Source: CAJBVG01 sp943372995
Lineage (GTDB): Bacteria > Bacteroidota > Bacteroidia > Sphingobacteriales > Sphingobacteriaceae
Assembly: GCA_943372995.1 (NCBI GenBank)
Contig: CALSAQ010000005.1
Span: 1 to 64,000, forward strand
Direction of reading: 5' to 3'
Length of the DNA: 64,000 nucleotides
Below, piece after piece: positions 25,463 through 32,983 of this stretch. The notes under the pieces were generated by a model. It did not search any database, was not told the origin of the DNA, and saw nothing but the letters and a program-made list of their open reading frames with translations. The position numbers and the translations under genes were made by a program. Position 1 is the first letter of the stretch; every line of letters starts with the position of its first letter.

Positions 25463-26554
25463 ATGAAACTAAGCATCGTCATTTTGTCGCTATTCGTCGT
25501 AAGTACGCAAGGTGATTTTAAACACCGTGCGTACCGACATAGTTACTCAAAAAACACTGTTCATTCTAGTAAATCAACTTCTAGCAGCGATTCCTCGTAT
25601 AATTTTTCTATTGGTAGGAACATTAGAATACTATTCCAAGATAAAAAAGGAAATATTTGGATGGGTACTGAGGGCGAAGGTGCTTATAAGTTTGATGGTA
25701 GAAAGTACACTCATTATGGTAAGAAAGAAGGTTTGATAGGTGATTATGTACGAACGATTAATCAAGATCAATCGGGTAATATTTGGTTTGGTACTAATGA
25801 AGGAATACTAAGCTATAATGGCTTGTTCTTTATTAACCATACCAAAAAGAAAGACCTAAGTTATCGTTCATCGTCATGCAGTTTTGTTGATAGCAAGGGA
25901 AATGTATGGTTTGGTACAAGGGCTGGACTTTATCGATTTGAAGGGTATAAGATGAGTTATATAGAATTACTTATTTCGGAAACGAATAAAAGAATTCACC
26001 TATCCGATTATTCGGTATACAGCATTTATGAAGACAAGGATGGGGCATTTTATTTTGGAACCGAATTTAGAGGAGTATGTAAATACAAGAATAATACTTT
26101 TGAGTACATCAATGATCGAGGCATAAACAGTGGACCAATTCGTAGCATTTATAAAGATAAAAAAGGATTACTCTGGTTTGGAAGTAATACTAAAGGGTTG
26201 TACAGTTATGATGGTAAAAATTTAAGAAACCTCAGCGAAGAAAAAGGATTAAGTGAAGCTACACCTGTACAAAATAATAATAACAAACCTTCGTCATTAA
26301 CAAGAATATGGAGTATTACCGAAGATATTGCAGGTAATTTATGGATAGGTACAATTGATGCAGGAGCTTGGAGGTATGATGGTAAAAACATTACAAACAT
26401 CACCACAAAAGACGGACTTCAGAACAATGGAGTGCAAGTGATTATGAAAGACAATAAAGGGAAACTATGGTTTGGTACCGATGGCGGAGGAGTAAGCACA
26501 TTCGATGGAACAAAGTTTCAAATGATTGTGAGAGGCAGAACTGATGGATGTTAA
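25463..26554 (+). CDS. Secreted two-component-regulator-type beta-propeller protein
   Basis: 363 residues with a short signal peptide. It has about eight Reg_prop repeats of the form IxxDKxGNIWFGTxxGxxxYDG, from residue 50 to the end (GNIWMGTEGEGAYKFDGRKY, GNIWFGTNEGILSYNG, GKLWFGTDGGGVSTFDG). Such propellers normally form the periplasmic sensor of hybrid two-component systems or ligand-binding modules. Here no transmembrane or kinase part follows, so it is a stand-alone propeller. It begins 22 bases after the Cys-rich peptide gene and may be co-transcribed with it. Confidence 0.85.
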   Translation: MKLSIVILSLFVVSTQGDFKHRAYRHSYSKNTVHSSKSTSSSDSSYNFSIGRNIRILFQDKKGNIWMGTEGEGAYKFDGRKYTHYGKKEGLIGDYVRTINQDQSGNIWFGTNEGILSYNGLFFINHTKKKDLSYRSSSCSFVDSKGNVWFGTRAGLYRFEGYKMSYIELLISETNKRIHLSDYSVYSIYEDKDGAFYFGTEFRGVCKYKNNTFEYINDRGINSGPIRSIYKDKKGLLWFGSNTKGLYSYDGKNLRNLSEEKGLSEATPVQNNNNKPSSLTRIWSITEDIAGNLWIGTIDAGAWRYDGKNITNITTKDGLQNNGVQVIMKDNKGKLWFGTDGGGVSTFDGTKFQMIVRGRTDGC

Positions 26555-26561
26555 GTTATAA

Positions 26562-26588
26562 AAAAGGTCTCATGAGTTGAGACCTTTT
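26562..26588. terminator. Bidirectional intrinsic terminator
   Basis: Stem aaaaggtctca/tgagacctttt with a 5-base loop, between the convergent propeller and SRPBCC genes; A-runs on one side and T-runs on the other serve both strands. Confidence 0.85.
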
Positions 26589-26590
26589 CG

Positions 26591-27007
26591 TTAATTTGAT
26601 TCTGTGTAGTTCTTATAGTTATTCAGAATGGCTTGCCATCCACCTCTTTGCATTTCAATAGGATTTTGATCCTCTGCATCGAACGTAACTTCTACTAAAG
26701 TTTCATCACCTTTATCATGGAAGTTTACATTCACCTTTCTTCCGTCGGGCATAGTATAAGCAAAACTTTTACCGATTTCTACGGCATCGTATATCGCTTC
26801 AAAATCAAAACCAAAACTACCATCTTTTGCTTCCATACGAGATTTGTACTTCCCTCCTACTACCATATTATTCTCTGCGCTTGGGCAATGCCAATCGTCG
26901 GCTGCAAAATTCCATTTAGTAATATGTTCTGGTTGATTATAGTAATACCATGCTTTTTTTGCGTTTGCTTGAACAGTTGCTTGAACTGTAATTTTTGATG
27001 TGTTCAT
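26591..27007 (-). CDS. SRPBCC (AHSA1-like) domain protein
   Basis: 138 residues of the START/Bet v1-like lipid or ligand pocket fold: ITVQATVQANAKKAWYYYNQPEHITKWNFAADDW at the start and GGWQAILNNYKNY at the end match the AHSA1 pattern. It is soluble and cytoplasmic. The second gene of the same family lies 12 bases upstream on the same strand, so the two form an operon. Ligand unknown. Confidence 0.85.
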   Translation of the reverse strand: MNTSKITVQATVQANAKKAWYYYNQPEHITKWNFAADDWHCPSAENNMVVGGKYKSRMEAKDGSFGFDFEAIYDAVEIGKSFAYTMPDGRKVNVNFHDKGDETLVEVTFDAEDQNPIEMQRGGWQAILNNYKNYTESN

Positions 27008-27019
27008 ATTTTCTTTTAA

Positions 27020-27523
27020 TTATTTATTTAACAATACTAATAAATCGTCGAGTCGTTCTAAGGTAGAAGTTAATCCTTCTTTCATACCCATTTGTATAAC
27101 TGTTTCTAAATCGGTTAACGATTGATAGGTTACTACATTTGAAACCAATGTATTTTCTCCTAAGTCGGTAAAATTAACATCCCAGGTTGCACGAGGTAAA
27201 TCAGGATTTAAGTTACCGTTTTCATCACAAAATGCATCCAATCCAGTATAGTTATCTATAGGAGTGATCTTCACATAATCCATGCGACCCCAATACTCTT
27301 TTCCAGTGGGTTCTACCATCGCATATATCCAACAACCACCTTCAGAAAAATTCATTTCTTTAGTTTTTGTCGTTAAAGGTTTTGGTGCAAACCATTGTTC
27401 TAAAAGTTCAGTTTTAGTGTAGGCATCCCAAACCATTTGTCGGCCAGCCATAAATTCTCTGTTGATGGTTAACGTGTTTTTAACCTTGTCGACAATAAAG
27501 TCGAATTGTAAGTTACTTTTCAT
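27020..27523 (-). CDS. SRPBCC (AHSA1-like) domain protein
   Basis: 167 residues. TINREFMAGRQMVWDAYTKTELLEQWFAPKPL near the N-terminus and a C-terminal helix (MGMKEGLTSTLERLDDLL) identify the AHSA1/SRPBCC family. It is the first gene of a two-gene operon with a paralogue of about the same size. Two tandem imperfect palindromes upstream (27612-27653) may be operator sites for a repressor encoded elsewhere. Confidence 0.87.
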   Translation of the reverse strand: MKSNLQFDFIVDKVKNTLTINREFMAGRQMVWDAYTKTELLEQWFAPKPLTTKTKEMNFSEGGCWIYAMVEPTGKEYWGRMDYVKITPIDNYTGLDAFCDENGNLNPDLPRATWDVNFTDLGENTLVSNVVTYQSLTDLETVIQMGMKEGLTSTLERLDDLLVLLNK

Positions 27524-27611
27524 TTGAAGGTGTTTTTATAATGATAAAAAAAATATTCCTTTAGTTCAAATTGCACCAAAATCGCCTTTTTTGACCATTC
27601 TGAGCATATAT

Positions 27612-27653
27612 GCAACTAATTGGTTTCAAATATACGCGCAACTATTCGGTTTC
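27612..27653 (-). promoter_or_regulatory. Tandem imperfect palindromes upstream of SRPBCC operon
   Basis: gcaactaattggtttc (27612-27627) and gcaactattcggtttc (27638-27653) are 26 bases apart. Each has the near-palindromic core AACYRAWTAGTT read on the minus strand. They lie about 90-130 bases upstream of the operon start and could bind an ArsR/MarR-type dimer. No such regulator is adjacent. Confidence 0.4.
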
Positions 27654-27675
27654 GCAAATTTATTTTAAAAAAAAT

Positions 27676-27814
27676 GTGAATTGTGAGTTGTGAATTGTGA
27701 GTTGTGAGTTAATCTCTGTGTCTCTGTGTCTCTGTGGTTAGGAACTTGAGATAATTGTAAATTGTAAATTATCAATTGTCAATTGTCAATTTTCTTTAAC
27801 ACAGGGACACAGGG
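27676..27814. repeat. Composite array of four short-repeat families
   Basis: Five heptamers gtgaatt/gtgagtt (27676-27710) and three octamers tctctgtg (27713-27736) come first. Six heptamers of aaattgt/caattgt type (27752-27793) and two octamers acacaggg (27799-27814) follow. The outer octamers are inverted relative to each other. With the operator-like palindromes, this fills the 300-base gap before the DoxX gene. A related composite lies at 29559-29732. Confidence 0.85.
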
Positions 27815-27824
27815 AAATAAAAAG

Positions 27825-28226
27825 TTAGTCCCACTTAGAATGTATTGAAATAGCATATTTACCAGCTCCAGTAAAAAATAAGCCTAAACTTACAATCAAA
27901 TAGATGGCAAGCAATTCAAGTTTCCATCCACCATACTCATTAAGAGCAAAGATTGCCGAAGTTTGGGCTAACAAGATTGCGGTTAAGCAATTAAAAGAGA
28001 AAATAACTGCAGCAATACGCGTTCTAAACCCAATAATGATTAGTATTGGCGCAAGCAATTCACCAATTAGAACTCCATTTCCAATAAATACAGGAATCCC
28101 CTTTTGATGAAGCATTTCTTTTATAAAATCTATACCATACACCAATTTATTAATCCCATAAATTAACATCGAAAAGGCTATAATGATTCTTATCATTAAT
28201 AAACCAACATCATTTTTTTTATCCAT
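27825..28226 (-). CDS. DoxX family membrane protein
   Basis: 133 residues with four predicted transmembrane helices (MIRIIIAFSMLIYGINKLVYG, GNGVLIGELLAPILIIIGFRTR, AAVIFSFNCLTAILLA, LLAIYLIVSLGLFFTGAGKY). The GELLAPILIIIGFRTR segment is characteristic of DoxX. The family acts in membrane redox processes, but the exact role is unsettled. It is last of a three-gene minus-strand group with a Crp/Fnr regulator (first) and a barrel-like protein (middle). Confidence 0.85.
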   Translation of the reverse strand: MDKKNDVGLLMIRIIIAFSMLIYGINKLVYGIDFIKEMLHQKGIPVFIGNGVLIGELLAPILIIIGFRTRIAAVIFSFNCLTAILLAQTSAIFALNEYGGWKLELLAIYLIVSLGLFFTGAGKYAISIHSKWD

Positions 28227-28230
28227 TATA

Positions 28231-28860
28231 TTAATATTTAATTATTTGTTTTATATAAAATCCGTAGTTAGAAAGCACTTTTGAATTGTTGTTAAACTGA
28301 TCATAATTGGCAGCGAATCCGATTATGATATTATTTCTTTTTACACCAATTCTAACTTGTTGAAAGCCTCTGAAATATTCACTTTTAGTGTGATTAACTA
28401 AAGCTTGAAATCGTGTGTTTAATTGATAAGCGTTTGTGAGCTTAAAATTATTCTCTATATTAAAAGAATGCTCTAAAGAAAAGCCTTTTTGTAGTGTTAC
28501 ACCAAAGGCATAATTCAAAGCGAATTCCTTTCTCAGAAAAGTATAGTTTAAAAAAAGTGTAGAAAACGAGCCTGGATTTTTTAATCCATATGATGCATTT
28601 ACCGAAAAATGTTTGTCAATTTTAAGGGAGAGTGTGTTCCTAATAAAATAAATATTATTCTTATTAGTACTATATTCCCCATCTATCTGAGAAATATTAT
28701 TAAAAGATAGTCCTTTATAAAGTGTTGCATTTACTCTATGCTGATAAAATATAGATCTATTCCCCAAAACGAGTTCTGGAGTAAAAGCACTGCTTGTTTT
28801 ATAAAGAACAACTAGAATATAAAATAAGGAAATGCTCGTTTTTTTAATTTGCCTTTTCAT
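28231..28860 (-). CDS. Hypothetical exported, strand-rich protein
   Basis: 209 residues from MKRQIKKTS, 11 codons into the longest frame. This leaves an N-terminal hydrophobic segment (ISLFYILVVLYKTSSAF). The rest alternates polar and aromatic residues as in a small outer-membrane barrel and ends with YGFYIKQIIKY. No family is recognised. It is 4 bases upstream of the DoxX gene and downstream of the Crp/Fnr gene. Confidence 0.6.
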   Translation of the reverse strand: MKRQIKKTSISLFYILVVLYKTSSAFTPELVLGNRSIFYQHRVNATLYKGLSFNNISQIDGEYSTNKNNIYFIRNTLSLKIDKHFSVNASYGLKNPGSFSTLFLNYTFLRKEFALNYAFGVTLQKGFSLEHSFNIENNFKLTNAYQLNTRFQALVNHTKSEYFRGFQQVRIGVKRNNIIIGFAANYDQFNNNSKVLSNYGFYIKQIIKY

Positions 28861-28925
28861 AAGTAACAATTGATAGGCAAAACTATCGATCACTTATGGG
28901 CAAAAAATTAAGGTATCTTAAGAAA

Positions 28926-29516
28926 TTAAGATTTATGCTTCTTTCTTAAATAACTTAAGAATTCTGGGGTAACTCCTAAATACGATGCAATAATATATTG
29001 TGGAACTCTTTGTTCAATTAATCGATATTCTTTTCGAAATTTTATATACCTTGAATAAGCATCAGCACTCATACTTTCTATTGTTCTTTCTTGTAAATTA
29101 ACATATGCATTTTGAATTTTTATTCTAAAGAAATTAGAAATCGAAACAAATTTATTAAACAATTTTTCTAGTTCGCTTTTACTTATTTGAAGAATATATG
29201 TTTCCTCTATTGTTTGAATGTACATAGTGGATTCCTTTTGAGATATATAACTATACAAATCATTTATCCACCAATTCTCGATGCCAATTTGAAGTGTTTT
29301 CTCTGCTCCTTCTTCATCAATATAATAGACCCTTGCACACCCTGAAACAATAAAGCGCATATGTTTAGAGACTTGACCTGGTTCTAAAACAAACTCCTTC
29401 TTTTTGAACTTTTTAAGTTCGAATGATTTCTTACAAACCTCAAAAGATTGTTCGTCTAATGGAACCTGTTCCTTAATATGAATAAATAACAGTTTATATG
29501 CCTCCTCAATATCCAT
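28926..29516 (-). CDS. Crp/Fnr family transcriptional regulator
   Basis: 196 residues. A cyclic nucleotide-binding fold (KKKEFVLEPGQVSKHMRFIVSGCARVYYIDEEG) is joined by a long helix to a C-terminal helix-turn-helix (VPQYIIASYLGVTPEFLSYLRKKH). This subtype is common in Bacteroidota and usually regulates the adjacent genes, here probably the barrel-like and DoxX genes 66 bases downstream. The effector is unknown; the canonical cAMP-binding residues are not evident. Confidence 0.87.
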   Translation of the reverse strand: MDIEEAYKLLFIHIKEQVPLDEQSFEVCKKSFELKKFKKKEFVLEPGQVSKHMRFIVSGCARVYYIDEEGAEKTLQIGIENWWINDLYSYISQKESTMYIQTIEETYILQISKSELEKLFNKFVSISNFFRIKIQNAYVNLQERTIESMSADAYSRYIKFRKEYRLIEQRVPQYIIASYLGVTPEFLSYLRKKHKS

Positions 29517-29558
29517 AATTAAATATAATATATTTAGGGGAAAAGGAAATGGAAATTT

Positions 29559-29732
29559 TGAGTTGTGAGTTGTGAGTTAATCTCTGTGTCTCTGTGTTAG
29601 GAACTTGGATAATTGTAAATTGTAAATTCTAAATTTTGAGTTGTGAATTGTGAGTTAATCTCTGTGCCTCTGTGTCTCTGTGTTAGGAACTGTGAGTTTT
29701 CTTTAACACAGAGTCACAGTGACACAGGGAAA
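29559..29732. repeat. Composite short-repeat array, two partial copies
   Basis: gagttgt/gaattgt heptamers, tctctgtg octamers, the linker ttaggaact and aattgtaaattgta units occur at 29559-29634. They start again at 29636 and end with ttttctttaacacag and cacagtgacacaggg. The linker and order match the array at 27676-27814, so this is a dispersed composite family. It fills the gap between the Crp/Fnr gene and the tRNA. Confidence 0.85.
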
Positions 29733-29742
29733 TAAAATAAAA

Positions 29743-29765
29743 AAAGGGAAGCAATGCTTCCCTTT
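29743..29765 (-). terminator. Terminator of tRNA-Leu(CAA)
   Basis: Stem aaagggaagc/gcttcccttt with a 3-base loop, just 3 bases beyond the tRNA 3' end; on the minus strand it is followed by T-runs. Confidence 0.8.
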
Positions 29766-29768
29766 CTG

Positions 29769-29848
29769 TACCCAGCGCCGGAGTCGAACCGGCACGGTTT
29801 CCCACAGGTGTTTGAGACCAGCGCGTCTACCAATTCCGCCAGCTGGGC
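29769..29848 (-). tRNA. tRNA-Leu(CAA)
   Basis: The minus strand gives a class II cloverleaf: acceptor GCCCAGC/GCTGGGT (one G-U), D-arm GGCGGAATTGGTAGACGC, anticodon loop CTCAAAC (anticodon CAA), a long variable arm and T-arm GCCGGTTCGACTCCGGC, discriminator A. The anticodon stem CTGGT/ACCTG has one T-T mismatch at its second pair. CCA is not encoded. It is separated by only 16 bases from hscB. Confidence 0.9.
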
Positions 29849-29864
29849 ATCGATTTGGACTAAA

Positions 29865-30383
29865 TCAGGTTGCAAACTTATTCAAACTATCTTTAATTCG
29901 CAACAAATATTTTTTTCTGTACCAAAGGTCCTTTATTTTCAAGAGTATAGCCTTATCCTCTTTTTCGTCGAATGCTTTGGCTAAATTCTGTATGTCGTTT
30001 TGTATGCTATTTTCAATAGCTAGGGCTCTATTACTAAGCTCCTCTATTTTATTGGGATCTGGCTCAAAGCTAAGCTCCATTATTTCTTCATTTATTTCCA
30101 TCATCTCCATTAAAAAATCAGGAGGTAATGCGTATTTCTCCTCTTCCACCAAAACCTGCTCCGATTTAAGCAAGTATTCTAACCGGGTATTAAAAGATTT
30201 TAATGCGAAAAATGCTTTATTGTTTAAGGTAGAGAGTTCCAACATTTTTTGTTGTTCCTCTTCCGACTTTAAGGCATGGAAATCGGGATGAAAGTCTTTA
30301 CTGTATTGGTAAAACAATTTCTTCAACTGCTCCTCATCAATATAGAACTTTGGTTTAAACTGATAAAACTCGAAATAATTCAT
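29865..30383 (-). CDS. hscB: Fe-S cluster co-chaperone HscB
   Basis: 172 residues. The N-terminal J-domain carries the HPD motif (DFHPDFHALKSEEEQ, near residue 32). The C-terminal three-helix HSCB domain (about 85-172) contains the IscU-binding surface (LPPDFLMEMMEINEEI). It stimulates HscA ATPase and helps transfer clusters from IscU. It is away from the iscX and ferredoxin genes at 59.7-60.4 kb, so the Isc genes are dispersed here. It is immediately downstream of rseP. Confidence 0.87.
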   Translation of the reverse strand: MNYFEFYQFKPKFYIDEEQLKKLFYQYSKDFHPDFHALKSEEEQQKMLELSTLNNKAFFALKSFNTRLEYLLKSEQVLVEEEKYALPPDFLMEMMEINEEIMELSFEPDPNKIEELSNRALAIENSIQNDIQNLAKAFDEKEDKAILLKIKDLWYRKKYLLRIKDSLNKFAT

Positions 30384-30395
30384 CGTTTGTATTTA

Positions 30396-31721
30396 CTAGT
30401 TAACAAACAACTTCCATAAATCGTTTCCAAAAGCAAACACCATTAAGCCAATTAATATAAAGAATCCAACAGTTTGAGCTCTTTCCATAAACTTATCGCT
30501 CAATGGTCGACCAATAATCATTTCAATTAATAAGAACATCGCATGACCACCATCTAAAGCTGGTATTGGCAATATGTTCATAAAGGCTAAGATCATCGAC
30601 AAAATACCTGTTAATGTCCAGAATTTATACCAATCGAAATTCGCACCATATATAGATGCAATACCTATTGGACCTTGCACCGCTTTAGTAGCGTTTACTT
30701 CTCCTTTAATTACCTTGCCTAATCCTTTTACGTTATCGCTTAATGTTGTCCAAGCTTTATTAATTCCTACTGGCAATGCTTCAAAGAACCCATACTCGAT
30801 ATGCTTCATTTGAAAATCAATTCTAGGAGCAAATCCAATCGTGCCTTCTGCACTTACTTGGATAGGCAACAAAAGTGTATCTGTTCCTCTCAATATATTT
30901 ACTTTTACTTCTTGCTCTTTGTGGTTTCCTAAGAATGCTCTTAATTCATCCATGTATTGAATTGAACTATCGTTTGCAGAAATCAGTTGATCTCCTTTCA
31001 TTAAGCCCGCTTTCTCTGCATTGTTACCTGGAATTACACTATCTACTAAAGCTACTGTTCTTGGAATATTATCGATGTAATTGCTTCTACCTTTATCAGA
31101 AATTTTCTCTACGAAATCAGATGGTACTCTAATTTTTATGGTTTCATTATTTCTGTAAACATCTAACACACCTGATCCTAAAATAATTTCTGAACTCCAT
31201 AAGTCGCTATATTTTTCTAATGGTTTACCGTTTATAGCAATTACTTTATCTCCAGATTTCAATCCGATTTCTTGCGCCAATTCATAAGCTACTATACCGT
31301 GCTTCGCTTCAGAATTTGGGATGTACGAATCGTCATAAGAAAAGGTAAGCATCCAAAAAATAAAAATCCCCAAAATGACATTCACAGTAACTCCACCTAA
31401 CATTACAATTAATCGTTGCCATGCTGGTTTTGAACGGAACTCCCATTCTTGTGCGGGTTGTTTCATTTGCTCAAGATCCATCGACTCGTCGATCATCCCA
31501 GCAATTTTAACATAACCTCCAAGAGGTAACCATCCTACTCCATATTCGGTATCGCCTACTTTAAAACTAAAGAGTTTAAAACCCCAAGCATCAAAAAACA
31601 AATAGAACTTCTCTACTTTAATTCCAAATGCTCTGGCCGCCAGGAAATGCCCTAACTCATGTAAAATCACCAAAATCGAAAGGCCCGCAATTAATTGGGC
31701 TGCCATTATTAATCCATTCAT
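30396..31721 (-). CDS. rseP: RseP/site-2 membrane zinc metalloprotease
   Basis: 441 residues. Zinc-binding HELGH lies in the first transmembrane helix (LVILHELGHFLAARAFGIKV), and NILPIPALDGGH in the third core segment supplies the Asp ligand. One or two PDZ domains lie between (about 125-320: GLKSGDKVIAINGKPL, GLMKGDQLISANDSSI). The protein cleaves transmembrane anti-sigma factors or signal peptides within the inner membrane. Length and layout are typical. dxr lies upstream, as in many bacteria. Confidence 0.93.
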   Translation of the reverse strand: MNGLIMAAQLIAGLSILVILHELGHFLAARAFGIKVEKFYLFFDAWGFKLFSFKVGDTEYGVGWLPLGGYVKIAGMIDESMDLEQMKQPAQEWEFRSKPAWQRLIVMLGGVTVNVILGIFIFWMLTFSYDDSYIPNSEAKHGIVAYELAQEIGLKSGDKVIAINGKPLEKYSDLWSSEIILGSGVLDVYRNNETIKIRVPSDFVEKISDKGRSNYIDNIPRTVALVDSVIPGNNAEKAGLMKGDQLISANDSSIQYMDELRAFLGNHKEQEVKVNILRGTDTLLLPIQVSAEGTIGFAPRIDFQMKHIEYGFFEALPVGINKAWTTLSDNVKGLGKVIKGEVNATKAVQGPIGIASIYGANFDWYKFWTLTGILSMILAFMNILPIPALDGGHAMFLLIEMIIGRPLSDKFMERAQTVGFFILIGLMVFAFGNDLWKLFVN

Positions 31722-31740
31722 ATTTCTAGTTTCTAGAATT

Positions 31741-31838
31741 GAGATATGAGATATGAGAAACTCATATTCTATCTTAATTCTTAATTTTTATTATAATTTT
31801 TACATATCACATATCTCACATCTCATATCTAATATCTA
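31741..31838. repeat. Inverted heptamer arrays, GAGATAT family
   Basis: Left arm on + strand: gagatat, gagatat, gagaaac (31741-31761). Right arm, read on the minus strand: tagatat, tagatat, gagatgt, gagatat, gtgatat (31804-31838). About 42 AT-rich bases separate them. The right arm encodes the last Dxr codons and stop. The family also occurs at 17138-17179. Confidence 0.85.
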
Positions 31839-32983
31839 TCAATCTGCGAAGCAGCGAAGATACGCGTTTCTTTATCAGTATTAACGTAATCCTCGTAATT
31901 TGGATTGCTGAGGTATGTAATTTTTTGCATACAGTTTTCAATCAAATCCGACATGGCTAAAAAACCAATTTTATCTTTTAGGAAGGCATCTACTGCTATT
32001 TCGTTTGCTGCATTTAATATACATGGCATATTACCTGCTTGTGCTAAGGCTTCAAATGCTAATCCCAAATTTCTAAAGGTATGCATATCTGGCTTCTCGA
32101 ATGTCAGGTTTGGGTAATCTAAAAAATTAAATCTCGGGAAGTCTGAAGGTATACGATGTGGATAGGCCAATGCGTACTGTATGGGCAACTTCATATCAGG
32201 CAAACCCATTTGTGCTTTCATCGATCCATCGTTAAACTGCACAATAGAATGTATAATCGATTGAGGATGTACTATCACTTCTATTTGTGATGCATTCAAA
32301 TTAAACAGCCACTTCGCTTCGATTACCTCTAAGCCTTTATTCATTAAACTTGCCGAATCGATGGTGATTTTTGCTCCCATAACCCAATTCGGATGTTTTA
32401 ATGCTTGTGCTTTGGTTACACTTTGCAGATACTCTGTTGATTTCCCTCTGAAAGGCCCTCCTGATGCAGTAAGTACAATCTTTTCTATAGGGTTGTGCCA
32501 CTCTCCTGCTAAACATTGAAATATAGCCGAATGTTCAGAATCTACTGGCAGTATGTGTACATTATGTTCTTCTGCTAGCTTCGTAATTAAATCGCCTGCA
32601 ACCACCAAGGTTTCTTTATTGGCTAAGGCAATATTTTTCTTTGCTTTAATAGCACTAATGGTTGGCTTTAATCCTGCATAACCTACCAAAGCGGTTAATA
32701 CTAATTCTATAGATTCAAAAGTGACTACTTCAGCTAGTGCATCATCGCCACAAAAAACTTTAACATCGGTATTCGACAATAAATCTTTTAATGCTTGATA
32801 CTTGCTTTCGTCTTGTATCACTACAGCATTTACATCAAATGCAATAGCTTGTGCAGCAAGTAATTCTATGTTTGAATTCGCGGTTAATACTTCAACCTTA
32901 AATTTATCTTTATTCGCTTGAACTACTTCTAGTGCTTGAGTACCGATAGATCCTGTAGATCCTAAAATTGCAATGTGTTTCAT
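31829..32983 (-). CDS. dxr: 1-deoxy-D-xylulose 5-phosphate reductoisomerase
   Basis: 384 residues. The NADPH-binding GSTGSIGTQALEVV is at the N-terminus, and LANKETLVVAG and LPVDSEHSAIFQ carry the metal-binding Asp and Glu. GGPFRG, ALKHPNWVMGAKITIDSASLMNKGLEVIEA and PIQYALAYPHR are all family signatures. It makes 2-C-methyl-D-erythritol 4-phosphate in the non-mevalonate isoprenoid pathway. Its start overlaps the GH3-like gene by 4 bases. The last codons and stop lie in a heptamer array. Confidence 0.95.
   Translation of the reverse strand: MKHIAILGSTGSIGTQALEVVQANKDKFKVEVLTANSNIELLAAQAIAFDVNAVVIQDESKYQALKDLLSNTDVKVFCGDDALAEVVTFESIELVLTALVGYAGLKPTISAIKAKKNIALANKETLVVAGDLITKLAEEHNVHILPVDSEHSAIFQCLAGEWHNPIEKIVLTASGGPFRGKSTEYLQSVTKAQALKHPNWVMGAKITIDSASLMNKGLEVIEAKWLFNLNASQIEVIVHPQSIIHSIVQFNDGSMKAQMGLPDMKLPIQYALAYPHRIPSDFPRFNFLDYPNLTFEKPDMHTFRNLGLAFEALAQAGNMPCILNAANEIAVDAFLKDKIGFLAMSDLIENCMQKITYLSNPNYEDYVNTDKETRIFAASQIDRY

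Noticed and set aside
29719..30291. 190-residue plus-strand frame over tRNA and hscB
   Set aside because: Antisense shadow of hscB and tRNA-Leu(CAA), rich in Ser/Leu, no independent start signal.
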